Of a stretch of DNA of 64,000 nt, positions 24,344 through 32,826 are shown piece after piece. Position 1 is the stretch's first letter. Every line of letters begins with the position of its first letter. The stretch is from an uncultured Acetatifactor sp. Its GTDB lineage: Bacteria > Bacillota > Clostridia > Lachnospirales > Lachnospiraceae. The notes beneath the pieces were generated by a model, which searched no databases, had not been told where the DNA came from, and saw nothing but the letters and a program-made list of their open reading frames with translations. The translations under genes and the position numbers were made by a program. The stretch spans positions 1 through 64,000 of the forward strand of contig CALWRA010000004.1 of NCBI GenBank assembly GCA_944383825.1, in the 5' to 3' direction.

Positions 24344-25492
24344 ATGAAAAAAATTGCGATTTTGGGATCCACCGGCTCCATAGGAACTCAGACTCTGGAG
24401 GTTGTACGGAGCAACCCGGAGCTGGAAGTGACAGCCCTGGCTGCCGGGGGAAACGTTAGGAAAATGGAAGAACAGATCAGAGAGTTTAAACCTTGTGCAG
24501 CCTGTATGTGGACTAAGGAAGCGGCCTGTGATCTGAAGAACCGGGTGGCCGATATGGACATAAAAATTCTCTGGGGTATGGAGGGGCTGTTGGAAATTGC
24601 AGTTTTGCCCCAGGTACAGGTATTGGTTACCGCCATTGTGGGAATGATTGGTATCAGACCCACTATTGCAGCCATTGAATCGGGGAAGAATATTGCGCTT
24701 GCCAATAAGGAAACTCTGGTCACAGCCGGACACATCATTATGCCTCTGGCAAAAAAGCACAACGTTTCCATTCTGCCTGTGGACAGTGAGCACAGCGCTG
24801 TGTTTCAGTCGCTGAATGGGGAAAGAGCAGACAGAATCGAAAAAATTCTTTTGACTGCTTCGGGAGGTCCTTTTCGGGGCAAAACCAGAAAAGAACTGGA
24901 AAGCGTACAGGTGGAGGATGCGCTGAAACATCCAAACTGGGCTATGGGGCGCAAAATCACCATAGATTCTTCCACACTTGTAAACAAAGGACTGGAGGTC
25001 ATGGAGGCAAAGTGGCTGTTTGGGGTGGAGCTGAACAGAATTCAGGTGGTGGTGCATCCGCAGAGCATTATACACTCCATGGTGGAATATGCGGACGGAG
25101 CTGTGATGGCTCAGCTTGGAACGCCCGATATGAAGCTGCCCATTCAATATGCGCTTTTTTACCCGGACAGAAGGCCCATGAATGGAAAAAAGGTAAACTT
25201 TTTTGAAATCGGAAGCCTTACCTTTGAAAAGCCTGACACGGAAACCTTTACCGGCCTTGGGCTGGCATATCGGGCGGCTGAATTGGGAGGCAGCATGCCC
25301 GCGGTATATAACGCTGCGAATGAAAAAGCGGTGGAGCTGTTTTTGGAACGGAGGATAGCTTATCTGCAGATTCCTGAGCTGATAGAGGAATCTATGGAAC
25401 AGCATGGGGTGATAGAAAATCCCTCAGTGGACGATATTCTCAATACGCAAAAGCAGGTGTATGAATATATTGCAGGAAGGGTTAAAGGATAA
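24344..25492 (+). CDS. dxr: 1-deoxy-D-xylulose-5-phosphate reductoisomerase
   Basis: Second step of the MEP isoprenoid pathway (DXP to MEP with NADPH); isoprene units feed UppS. N-terminal NADPH loop LGSTGSIGTQTLEV, ALANKETLVTAG, the metal site VDSEHSAVFQ, the substrate loop GGPFRG, and HPNWAMGRKITIDSSTLVNK. 382 residues, normal. The ribosome binding site is weak (ATAGGTATAAAC). The rseP start codon follows the stop directly (taaATG). Confidence 0.97.
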   Translation: MKKIAILGSTGSIGTQTLEVVRSNPELEVTALAAGGNVRKMEEQIREFKPCAACMWTKEAACDLKNRVADMDIKILWGMEGLLEIAVLPQVQVLVTAIVGMIGIRPTIAAIESGKNIALANKETLVTAGHIIMPLAKKHNVSILPVDSEHSAVFQSLNGERADRIEKILLTASGGPFRGKTRKELESVQVEDALKHPNWAMGRKITIDSSTLVNKGLEVMEAKWLFGVELNRIQVVVHPQSIIHSMVEYADGAVMAQLGTPDMKLPIQYALFYPDRRPMNGKKVNFFEIGSLTFEKPDTETFTGLGLAYRAAELGGSMPAVYNAANEKAVELFLERRIAYLQIPELIEESMEQHGVIENPSVDDILNTQKQVYEYIAGRVKG

Positions 25493-26548
25493 ATGGTAAC
25501 GCTGATCTTATTTGTCATAATTTTTGGGGTGGTGGTAGTTTCACATGAATTCGGACATTTTTTGCTGGCGAAGGCCAATGGAATCCACGTAGTGGAATTT
25601 GCTGTGGGAATGGGACCAACCATTTTTTCCTTTCAAAAAAAGGAAACGAAATATTCTCTAAAGCTTTTTCCCATAGGCGGAGCCTGCATGTTTGAGGGAG
25701 AGGACGGCCTTGAGACAAAGGAGGGAGAGCCCTCTGAGGGCTCCTTTCTGAATGCAAGCGTCTGGGGAAGAATTTCAACAGTGTTTGCCGGACCTTTTTT
25801 CAACTTTATTCTGGCATTTATCATAGCGCTGATTATGGTAAACTTAATTGTAATCAGGGATCCGGTGGCCACAGAGGTTCTGGAGGGCGGCGCCGCAATG
25901 GAGGCCGGGCTTCAGGACGGAGACAGAATTCTGTCTCTGGATGGAGAAAGGATTTATTTGTATGAGGAGATACAGCTGTTTACTTTGCTGTATAATTCCG
26001 GGCCGGTGGATGTTGTATATGAGCGGGCCGGCCAGGAGTATGAGACCCAGCTCACTCCCCAATATGACCAGTCCACAGGCCGGTATATGCTGGGAATTTC
26101 AAACTCTGACTTTGTAGAGCTTGAAGGCTTGGATGGACTGCGGTACGCGTGGTATGAGATGCGTTACTGCGTGAAGATGACCTATGAAAGTTTGGTTATG
26201 CTGGTGACGGGGCAGGTCAGCCGCCAGGATGTTGCAGGACCGGTGGGAATCGCGGTGAATCTGGTGGGCAGAACCTATGAAGAAACCAGGGATGAAGGCT
26301 TTATGAACGTGTTTGTGAACATGCTCAATATTACTCTGATGCTCTCAGTAAATCTCGGCATCTTGAATCTCCTTCCCATTCCGGCGCTGGACGGAGGCAG
26401 GCTGGTGTTCCTGCTGATAGAGGTAATCAGAGGAAAGCCTGTTCCGCCGGAAAAAGAGGGCATGGTGCATTTTATCGGCCTCATGTTTTTTATGGTTTTA
26501 ATGGTATTTCTGTTTTTCAACGATCTTTCTAATATTTTCTTGAATTAA
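25493..26548 (+). CDS. rseP: Site-2 intramembrane metalloprotease, RseP/RasP type
   Basis: Cleaves membrane segments of substrates such as anti-sigma factors and signal-peptide remnants. Zinc motif HEFGH in the first helix (about residues 18-22), third motif NLLPIPALDGGRLV near the C-terminus supplying the catalytic Asp, and a single PDZ domain between (about 115-190, GAAMEAGLQDGDRILSLDG). 351 residues, about four membrane helices. Starts immediately after dxr, the standard neighbour. It could act on either of the two anti-sigma candidates in this window, but no evidence links them. Confidence 0.95.
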   Translation: MVTLILFVIIFGVVVVSHEFGHFLLAKANGIHVVEFAVGMGPTIFSFQKKETKYSLKLFPIGGACMFEGEDGLETKEGEPSEGSFLNASVWGRISTVFAGPFFNFILAFIIALIMVNLIVIRDPVATEVLEGGAAMEAGLQDGDRILSLDGERIYLYEEIQLFTLLYNSGPVDVVYERAGQEYETQLTPQYDQSTGRYMLGISNSDFVELEGLDGLRYAWYEMRYCVKMTYESLVMLVTGQVSRQDVAGPVGIAVNLVGRTYEETRDEGFMNVFVNMLNITLMLSVNLGILNLLPIPALDGGRLVFLLIEVIRGKPVPPEKEGMVHFIGLMFFMVLMVFLFFNDLSNIFLN

Positions 26549-26689
26549 TTCTTGCTTTCTGCAGTGCGGAGGAAGGGCGGAGCTCTTCCCCGCATGAATC
26601 AAATATTTTCCAAGTTCAACATATATGAGAAATGCATCAGTTCATATGATCGGATGGATGTCCGCTAAAGCGGGCAGGGAGGTATAAAA

Positions 26690-27406
26690 ATGGAATTTTT
26701 AACTTCATATTACTGGAGACAGGGAGAGGGAAGCGAAGGGGGAACATCCCTGATTTTACGCCAGGGAACCTTACGGGAAATCCCGCTGGCCTTTGCATGT
26801 CTGTGTACGGACAGTCAAGGGGGAAGAGAGGCCGATTATATTACAGGACAGCTTCTTGAATGGTACCGTATGAACAGCGGAGCTTTTGTCTCCCGCAGGG
26901 GAGGCGTCAAAATCGAGAGAATGCGGGAAAAGCTGAGAAATGCTTTGGAGCGGATAGAAGACGAATTTTATTCGGAAGGAAAAAAACAGGGGGGAAGAGA
27001 GAAAAGGCAGAACAGCGATTTATCCGGTATTTTGTGCGCAGGCGGCTCTTTTCTTCTGTTCTTCCGGGGAACTCACCGTATTTATCTGGCAAATACAAGA
27101 TTTTTGCGCCCTCATCTGAAACCCATAGCGGCAGGGGAATGTGAGGGCCGCGACAGGGAGCTCCACATGGAAAGCGGAAGGATGGAGCCTGGCATTGGCG
27201 TTCTTTTAGCGACGGCGACGTTTTACGGATGCCTGGCGGAGAAAGATTTGGCACAATGCCTGGAGGCGGACAGACTGCGCTCTCAGATTCAGCTGGACAA
27301 GCGACTGGAAGAGCTGGGGAGAGAGGCGGAAAAAAATGCGCCGTCAGAGACAGGGAGAGAAGGGCTGGGAGCCGTGCTGCTGTCGGTCAGGCGGGAAGCG
27401 GAATGA
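26690..27406 (+). CDS. PP2C-like protein with degenerate metal sites (probable pseudophosphatase)
   Basis: 238 residues. The layout follows PP2C Ser/Thr phosphatases: an N-terminal strand region, FACLCTDSQGGREADYITGQ in place of the usual xxxDGxGGxxxG, a middle SGILCAGGSFLLFFRGTHRIYLANTRF in place of GDSR, and GVLLATATFYGCL in place of LLxTDGxxx. Asp41 is kept but Gly is Ser, GDSR has become ANTR, and the late metal-binding Asp is Ala. It therefore looks like a PP2C fold that has lost catalysis. It sits 39 bases before a Ser/Thr kinase gene. The start ATG 26690 follows AGGGAGGT, preceded by a small CCGC-TAAA-GCGG hairpin. The fold assignment is by pattern, not by search. Confidence 0.55.
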   Translation: MEFLTSYYWRQGEGSEGGTSLILRQGTLREIPLAFACLCTDSQGGREADYITGQLLEWYRMNSGAFVSRRGGVKIERMREKLRNALERIEDEFYSEGKKQGGREKRQNSDLSGILCAGGSFLLFFRGTHRIYLANTRFLRPHLKPIAAGECEGRDRELHMESGRMEPGIGVLLATATFYGCLAEKDLAQCLEADRLRSQIQLDKRLEELGREAEKNAPSETGREGLGAVLLSVRREAE

Positions 27407-27445
27407 CTGAATGAACGCCTGCTTTAGCAGGCGGGGGGAGCGCCA

Positions 27446-28222
27446 ATGAAAGACAGATTGTGTGAAAAGGGTTATGAAATATTGAATATTGTGGGAAAGG
27501 GTTCCTTTTCCACGGTATACCGACTAAGAGAAATGAAGACGGGAAGGCATTGCGCCTGTAAGGTAAGTGAAAATCAAAAAATGCTTTTCAGGGAGGCTGA
27601 GCTTTTGAGAAGGTTGGAGCATCCTCTCTTCCCCGTTTTTTACGATTTTTGGCAGCAGGAAAAGGAAGCCTGTCTCGTTATGGAATACATAGCCGGCACA
27701 AGCCTGGAAAAGCTGGTGGGGGACCGGGGAAGGCTTACTGATAGACGGGCATCGATAATAGGGCTGGAGCTGGCTTCCGGGCTCGCATATCTTCACGAGC
27801 TGCCCATCCCCATCCTGCATAGGGACATAACTCCAGGGAATATTTTAATCAGGCAGGATGGAAGGGTAAAGCTATTGGATCTTGGCTGCGCCTGTGCTGT
27901 GGGAGAGAAAGGAATAAGAGCGGGAACGCCGGGCTTTGCAGATCCCCGGCAGCTAAAGGGAAGCCGGGCCTGTGAAGCGGGAGACATTTACGCCTTTGGA
28001 AAAATTCTGCAGTTTATGCGGGGTGGAAGGCTGTGTAGACTGGCTGAGGCATGCATAAGGCAGCAGCCCGGCGACAGACCCGGGAATATGCGTATCTGTC
28101 TTTACGCTCTGATGGATTGTATGGAAAAGGAGACCGAAAAAAATATAACAGGGATAATTTTTGGAAGAAAGGAAAAGGAAATCTGCCGTAATGCCAAAGC
28201 AGTGTGGAAAAAGTCTCAATAA
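27446..28222 (+). CDS. Ser/Thr protein kinase (soluble, kinase domain only)
   Basis: 258-residue Hanks-type kinase: glycine loop GKGSFSTV (17-24), ATP lysine in CACKVS (K38), Glu of helix C in REAELL, catalytic loop HRDITPGNIL (D127), and DLG (about 145) instead of DFG, followed by AGTPGFADP as activation segment/APE region. The catalytic residues look intact. No PASTA repeats or membrane helix, so it differs from the PrkC/StkP type usually found beside a PP2C and RlmN. The partner gene upstream is the degenerate PP2C. Starts with a GGGGGGAG site preceded by a perfect 6-bp GCCTGC/GCAGGC hairpin. Confidence 0.85.
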   Translation: MKDRLCEKGYEILNIVGKGSFSTVYRLREMKTGRHCACKVSENQKMLFREAELLRRLEHPLFPVFYDFWQQEKEACLVMEYIAGTSLEKLVGDRGRLTDRRASIIGLELASGLAYLHELPIPILHRDITPGNILIRQDGRVKLLDLGCACAVGEKGIRAGTPGFADPRQLKGSRACEAGDIYAFGKILQFMRGGRLCRLAEACIRQQPGDRPGNMRICLYALMDCMEKETEKNITGIIFGRKEKEICRNAKAVWKKSQ

Positions 28223-28280
28223 TGGCAAAAAGCGCCTTACAGCTTTCGGAGAAAAGCAAGGGGCAGAAGGGATATGACAA

Positions 28281-28310
28281 AGGAGGTCAGAGCGGTTGCT
28301 CTGACCTCCT
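28281..28310. terminator. Hairpin between convergent kinase and SASP genes
   Basis: Perfect 13-bp stem aggaggtcagagc (28281-28293) / gctctgacctcct (28298-28310) with a 4-base loop. Little T run either side; likely bidirectional terminator. Confidence 0.7.
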
Positions 28311-28327
28311 GATAGTTTGCCGCAGTG

Positions 28328-28525
28328 TTATTTCATCTGCTCTTCCTGCTTTCTGATCATACGACGCACCATTTCACCGCCGATAGAACCGGCTTCCTTA
28401 GAAGTCAGGTCACCGTTGTACCCCTCCTTCAGGTTTACGCCAAGTTCAGATGCGACCTCAGTCTTAAAACGATCCATTGCCGCCTTAGCTTCAGGAACTT
28501 CCACTCTATTACTTCTGCTTGCCAT
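28328..28525 (-). CDS. Alpha/beta-type small acid-soluble spore protein
   Basis: A 65-residue SASP that coats and protects DNA in the dormant spore. Conserved blocks: NRVEVPEAKAAMDRFKTEVASE, with the germination protease (GPR) cleavage region around FKTEVASELG, and GDLTSKEAGSIGGEMVRRMI, the DNA-binding C-terminal segment. The start follows GGAGGTG. A sigma-G promoter would be expected upstream; I could not identify one with confidence in the AT-rich sequence. Confidence 0.95.
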   Translation of the reverse strand: MASRSNRVEVPEAKAAMDRFKTEVASELGVNLKEGYNGDLTSKEAGSIGGEMVRRMIRKQEEQMK

Positions 28526-28572
28526 TTTGTTTCACCTCCGAATACATTCTTGTTTTTTGCAAATTTATTTTC

Positions 28573-28613
28573 AAGATAAGTTTTGACATCACGTGTTTGT
28601 CATCACTTATCTT
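28573..28613. promoter_or_regulatory. Nested inverted repeat between divergent SASP and lipoprotein genes
   Basis: Outer arms AAGATAAGT (28573-28581) and ACTTATCTT (28605-28613) are perfect; inside them TGACA and TGTCA arms flank a CACGTG. It lies in the divergent intergenic region and is a candidate operator or a hairpin in one of the leaders. Confidence 0.5.
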
Positions 28614-28712
28614 GGTAATAGTATGAGCGCTGGCGAAAAAATTATAATGGTAACTTTTTCATTTTTTTGATATACTATTTTGGTATGATAATAAGAATTT
28701 ATAGGAACCTTT

Positions 28713-29759
28713 ATGAAAAAAGCAAAAAGAATATTCATTGGACTTGTACTTTTCATTGCGCTTGGCGCAGGGGTTTTAGGAGGCTGTACAAGTTTGCAGG
28801 AAAAAGCTGAAGGAAGTGATACCGCAGCGATGACGCCTGGTCTGGAACCAGTTGCCGCAGAAAAAGAAGCGGTGAGAGTCGGTTCACTGAAAGGGCCTAC
28901 ATCCATGGGACTATTATTCCTTATGGAAAAAGCTGGAAATGAGGAAGGGGAGAATGCTTACACCTTTCAAATGGCCGCCGCGGCGGACGAGCTTCTGCCC
29001 CTTATGGTCAGGGGAGAACTGGATATTGCTCTGGTTCCTGCAAATGTAGCGGCCGTTCTTTACCAGCAGACAGAAGGCGGCATTAGCGTAATAGATATTA
29101 ATACGCTGGGCGTGCTTTATATGGTATCAGGAGATGCCTCTGTGGAAAATATTTCCGATCTGAAGGGGAGAAGGATTTATCTGACAGGGAAAGGGACTAC
29201 GCCTGATTACGCACTGCAGTTTCTTTTGAACGAAAACGGAATGACGGTTCAGGATTGTGAGCTGGAATACAGATCCGAGGCAGCTGAGGTTGCGGCACTG
29301 CTTCAGGAAAATCCGGACGACATTGGTCTCCTGCCTCAGCCCTTTGCCACTGCAGCCTGTGAACAGAATCCTGCGTTGAAAGTGGTTCTGGATTTGAACC
29401 GGGAATGGGACAAGGTACAGGGAGAGAATGGCAGCAGCCTGGTTACGGGAGTTACCATCGTGCGGGATGAGTTTCTGGATGAGCATGAGGATGCGGTGGC
29501 TGCGTTTTTAAAGGAGCATGAGGAGAGTGCATCCTCTATCAATCAGGATATTGAAAAAGGGGCAGTTCTGGCGGTGGAACAGGGAATTGTGGCAAACGAA
29601 AATATTGCGGAGAAAGCCATTCCCAGATGTAATATTACGTATATGGATGGGCTTGAGATGAAGCAGGCGCTTTCGGGGTATCTGGAGGTTCTGTTTTCTC
29701 AGTCGCCTGAATCCGTGGGAGGTGAGCTTCCGGATGATGATTTTTACTATGTGAGGTGA
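28713..29759 (+). CDS. ABC transporter substrate-binding lipoprotein (NMT1/SsuA-like)
   Basis: 348 residues with a lipoprotein signal peptide (MKKAKRIFIGLVLFIALGAG, lipobox VLGGC) and a periplasmic-binding fold of the NMT1/TauA/SsuA type: VRVGSLKGPTSMGLLFLM, DIALVPANVAAVLYQ, the hinge ISDLKGRRIYLTGKGTTPDY and a C-terminal helical part. Proteins of this type bind sulfonates, thiamine precursors or similar small solutes; the ligand cannot be read from sequence. The gene for a fused permease-ATPase starts 9 bases after its stop, so the two make a complete importer. Confidence 0.85.
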   Translation: MKKAKRIFIGLVLFIALGAGVLGGCTSLQEKAEGSDTAAMTPGLEPVAAEKEAVRVGSLKGPTSMGLLFLMEKAGNEEGENAYTFQMAAAADELLPLMVRGELDIALVPANVAAVLYQQTEGGISVIDINTLGVLYMVSGDASVENISDLKGRRIYLTGKGTTPDYALQFLLNENGMTVQDCELEYRSEAAEVAALLQENPDDIGLLPQPFATAACEQNPALKVVLDLNREWDKVQGENGSSLVTGVTIVRDEFLDEHEDAVAAFLKEHEESASSINQDIEKGAVLAVEQGIVANENIAEKAIPRCNITYMDGLEMKQALSGYLEVLFSQSPESVGGELPDDDFYYVR

Positions 29760-29768
29760 GTAGGCCAA

Positions 29769-31124
29769 ATGGAGCGCAGAAAGCTGAATGTGAATGCAGT
29801 GCCGTGGCGAAAAGTGCTCATTATCGTTTTTTGGGCGCTCGTGTGGCACGGATTGGCTCTTTGGGTGGATAACTCCATTCTGCTTGTCACGCCGTCAGAG
29901 ACGGTACGGGCTTTGACGGCGCTTTTGCCCTTGGCAGAGTTCTGGCAGACCATTCTGGTTTCGCTGCTGCGCATAGGGGGAGGATTCTTTCTGGGAAGCC
30001 TCTGCGGCGTTGTTTTGGCTGGCCTTGGCTGGAAAAGCAGAATGCTGAAGGAAGCGCTTACTCCGGTGATGAATCTCCTGAAAGCCATACCGGTTGCTTC
30101 CTTTGCGGTGATTTTGCTGATTTGGTGGGGATCCTCCATGCTGGCGGTGGCCATCAGCTTTTTGGTGGTGCTGCCCAATATTTATATTCAGACCTTAGAG
30201 GGTCTGAAAAGTACTGATAAGAAGCTTCTGGAGATGGCGGAAGTGCTTGCCCTTCCCTTTTGGACTCGCTTTTTATATATATACCGGCCTGCACTGAAGC
30301 CTTTTTTGTATGGAAGCATGAAAGTGTCCCTGGGCATGAGCTGGAAATCCGGCGTTGCGGCGGAGGTTATCGGTACGCCGGACTTTTCCATAGGGGAAAG
30401 ACTGTATCTGTCTAAAATATACTTGGATACGGCGGGAGTCTTTGCCTGGACGGTGGTGGTAATCCTGCTGAGTCTTTGTTTTGAAAAGGCTGTGCTCAGG
30501 CTGCTGGATCAGCTTTATGGATGGGAGCCCCCTTGCAAAAAAGCGGGATCGTCAGACGCCGGAAAAGGCGCTCGGACCCCAGGTGAAATCGTTTGCAGCA
30601 AGGTTTCCAAGGGTTACGGAAGGGGGAAGGTGTTGGAGGAATTTTCCGCTTCCTATGGCCCGGGCGGAAAGATTCTGCTCACAAGTCCCTCTGGCAGCGG
30701 AAAGACCACGCTTCTGCGCCTTTTGTGTGGCCTGGAGCAGCCGGACTCCGGTGAAATCGCCCGGAAGGGAAGCTGCAGTATGATGTTCCAGGAGGACAGG
30801 CTCTGTGAGGAATACAGCGCACTCCGGAATGTGGAGATGGTGGTGGGAGATAAAATAAAGGCCCGATCCGCTCTTTTGGAGCTTCTGGAGGAAGAGGCCC
30901 TGGACGGGCCCTGCGGTCGTTTAAGCGGAGGGATGAAGCGTCGGGTGGCTTTGGTGAGGGCAATGGAGGCGGAATCAGATATTGTGCTGCTGGATGAGCC
31001 CTTTACCGGTATGGACGCGGATACTCAAAGAAGAGCCCGCTCCTATATTCAGAAAAAGCAAAATGGGAGACTGCTGGTTATGGCTTCCCACTCGGAAGCC
31101 GGAAGAGAAGAAAGCGTTCTGTAG
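29769..31124 (+). CDS. Fused ABC permease-ATPase (SsuC/SsuB-like in one chain)
   Basis: 451 residues. The N-terminal 250 form a BPD-type permease with six predicted helices and the EAA loop (ALPFWTRFLYIYRPALKPFLY). After a short linker (about 252-275) comes a compact nucleotide-binding domain: Walker A SPSGSGKTTLL, a Q-loop in SMMFQEDRLCEEY, signature LSGGMKRRVALVRAM, Walker B DIVLLDEPFTGMD, and H-loop MASHS. The ATPase part is only about 175 residues, shorter than the usual 250. Normally ssuB and ssuC are separate genes, so the fusion is unusual. With the upstream lipoprotein it should import a sulfonate/taurine-like or thiamine-precursor-like solute. Confidence 0.85.
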   Translation: MERRKLNVNAVPWRKVLIIVFWALVWHGLALWVDNSILLVTPSETVRALTALLPLAEFWQTILVSLLRIGGGFFLGSLCGVVLAGLGWKSRMLKEALTPVMNLLKAIPVASFAVILLIWWGSSMLAVAISFLVVLPNIYIQTLEGLKSTDKKLLEMAEVLALPFWTRFLYIYRPALKPFLYGSMKVSLGMSWKSGVAAEVIGTPDFSIGERLYLSKIYLDTAGVFAWTVVVILLSLCFEKAVLRLLDQLYGWEPPCKKAGSSDAGKGARTPGEIVCSKVSKGYGRGKVLEEFSASYGPGGKILLTSPSGSGKTTLLRLLCGLEQPDSGEIARKGSCSMMFQEDRLCEEYSALRNVEMVVGDKIKARSALLELLEEEALDGPCGRLSGGMKRRVALVRAMEAESDIVLLDEPFTGMDADTQRRARSYIQKKQNGRLLVMASHSEAGREESVL

Positions 31125-31141
31125 AAATTGCGGAAAAACAT

Positions 31142-31170
31142 TTGTGTTTTTTCGGGCCTTATGCTATAAT
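31142..31170 (+). promoter_or_regulatory. Promoter of tig
   Basis: TTGTGT (31142-31147), 17 bases, TATAAT (31165-31170) with an upstream TG (TGcTATAAT extended -10). Confidence 0.65.
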
Positions 31171-31257
31171 TTCAAAATGACTGTGATTATGTGCTGATTT
31201 TTGGATCAAATACCGATGGATACCCGGCACAGGGCAATTGAAGGAGGAAATGTAACA

Positions 31258-32604
31258 ATGAGTTTACAGGTAGAAAAATTAGAAAAGAATATGGCGAAGC
31301 TGACCATCCAGGTATCTGCCGAGGAGTTGGAAAAGGCCCTTGAGGGTGCTTACAGAAAAAATAAGAACAAGATCAGTATTCCAGGATTCCGCAAAGGCAA
31401 AGCGCCCCGGAAAATGATTGAGCAAATTTACGGCAGGGAAGTATTCTATGAGGACGCTGCCAACGAGCTGATACCCGGGGCATATGACAAGGCTCTGGAA
31501 GAATGTGAGGAGCAGATTGTTTCCTCTCCCAAGATTGAAGTAACGCAGATTGAGGCGGGAAAGCCATTTGTTTTTACGGCTGAGGTGGCTTTGAAGCCTG
31601 AAGTGACCCTTGGAAAATATAAGGGTGTGAAAGTGGATAAGATAGATACGGACGTTACCGAGGAGGAAGTGGACGCCGAGATCAATAAGGAGAGGGAGAG
31701 TAACGCCAGGACTCTTACCGTGGAAGACAGACCGGTAAAGGATGGGGACATGACTGTAATCGACTTTGAAGGCTTTGTTGACGGCGTTGCTTTTGAAGGA
31801 GGAAAGGGAGAGAATTATCCGCTGACCATAGGCTCCGGAGCGTTCATTCCCGGATTTGAGCAGGCTCTGATCGGGGCTGGGATCGGCGAGGAGAAGGAAG
31901 TAAACGTAACCTTCCCTGAGGATTATCACGAAAGCACCCTTGCGGGCAAACCGGCAGTTTTTAAGTGCACCGTGAAGGAGATTAAGGAAAAGGAGCTTCC
32001 TGCGCTTGACGATGAATTTGCCGGTGAGGTTTCCGAGTTTGAAACCATGGCGGAGTACAGGGAGGATGTAAAGAAAAAGCTGTCCGACAAAAAAGCAGCG
32101 GATGCAAAAAGCGCTAAGGAGGATGCGGCCATTGAAGCTGTGATTGCAGAGGCGCAGATGGAAATTCCCGACGCGATGCTGGAGACTCAGCAGAGGCAGA
32201 TGGTAGATGAATTTGCCCAGAGAATGCGTTCTCAGGGGCTTTCCATGGATCAGTATATGCAGTTTACTGGAATGAATATGGATCAGATGATGGACCAGGT
32301 AAAACCTCAGGCCCTGAAGAGAATCCAGTCCCGCCTTGTTCTGGAGGCTGTTGCCGCCGCAGAGAAAATCGAGGCTTCTGAGGAAGATTTTGAAGATGAA
32401 GTGAAGGTTATGGGCGAAGCTTATCAAATGGAGCCGGACAAGGTAAAGGAGCTGCTTGGCGAGAACGGTAAAAAGCAGGTAATGGAAGACATTTGTGTAA
32501 AAAAGGCCGTAGAATTTATTGTGGAAAACGCTAAGGAGACAAAGCCGGCAAAGACCAGGGCAAAGAAAGAAAAGGCGGAGGAAGAGACGTCGGAGGAAGC
32601 CTGA
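31258..32604 (+). CDS. tig: Trigger factor
   Basis: Ribosome-bound chaperone and peptidyl-prolyl isomerase. N-terminal ribosome-docking signature PGFRKGKAPRKMIEQIYG, a central FKBP-type domain (GDMTVIDFEGFVDGVAFEGG; FIPGFEQALIGAGIGEEK), and a helical C-terminal chaperone domain. The extreme C-terminus is Lys/Glu/Ala-rich (about 25 residues). 448 residues. ATG 31258 follows AAGGAGGAAATGTAACA. tig-clpP-clpX is a classic order. Confidence 0.97.
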   Translation: MSLQVEKLEKNMAKLTIQVSAEELEKALEGAYRKNKNKISIPGFRKGKAPRKMIEQIYGREVFYEDAANELIPGAYDKALEECEEQIVSSPKIEVTQIEAGKPFVFTAEVALKPEVTLGKYKGVKVDKIDTDVTEEEVDAEINKERESNARTLTVEDRPVKDGDMTVIDFEGFVDGVAFEGGKGENYPLTIGSGAFIPGFEQALIGAGIGEEKEVNVTFPEDYHESTLAGKPAVFKCTVKEIKEKELPALDDEFAGEVSEFETMAEYREDVKKKLSDKKAADAKSAKEDAAIEAVIAEAQMEIPDAMLETQQRQMVDEFAQRMRSQGLSMDQYMQFTGMNMDQMMDQVKPQALKRIQSRLVLEAVAAAEKIEASEEDFEDEVKVMGEAYQMEPDKVKELLGENGKKQVMEDICVKKAVEFIVENAKETKPAKTRAKKEKAEEETSEEA

Positions 32605-32639
32605 ACGGGAGCCGGGACTCACCGGCGGGTTTAAAGTGC

Positions 32640-32673
32640 GGTTGTACTCGGAGATTTTCCGGGTGCAACCTTT
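32640..32673 (+). terminator. Hairpin after tig
   Basis: GGTTGTACTCGGA / TCCGGGTGCAACC with G-U pairs and a short loop, followed by TTTATCT. Probable weak terminator before clpP. Confidence 0.6.
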
Positions 32674-32826
32674 ATCTGTGTGATTAAGTTTTTATTAAAT
32701 AAGTGTTTTATGATTGAAAAAGAAATTTGAGTAGGATATGATATAATTATCACGGCTTTATTAATTCATGACAACGGAAGGGCTGCGGAGCGCGCTTTCT
32801 GTTGTTGACAGATTGGAGGATTTACA

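Noticed and set aside
24101-25405. 434-codon open frame on the minus strand
   Set aside because: Antisense to cdsA and dxr, both certain genes; no recognisable protein.
28317-28586. 89-codon plus-strand frame
   Set aside because: Antisense to the SASP gene.
31279-32622. 447-codon open frame on the minus strand
   Set aside because: Entirely antisense to the trigger factor gene; His/Leu/Arg-rich composition and no ribosome binding site or family motif. A shadow frame.
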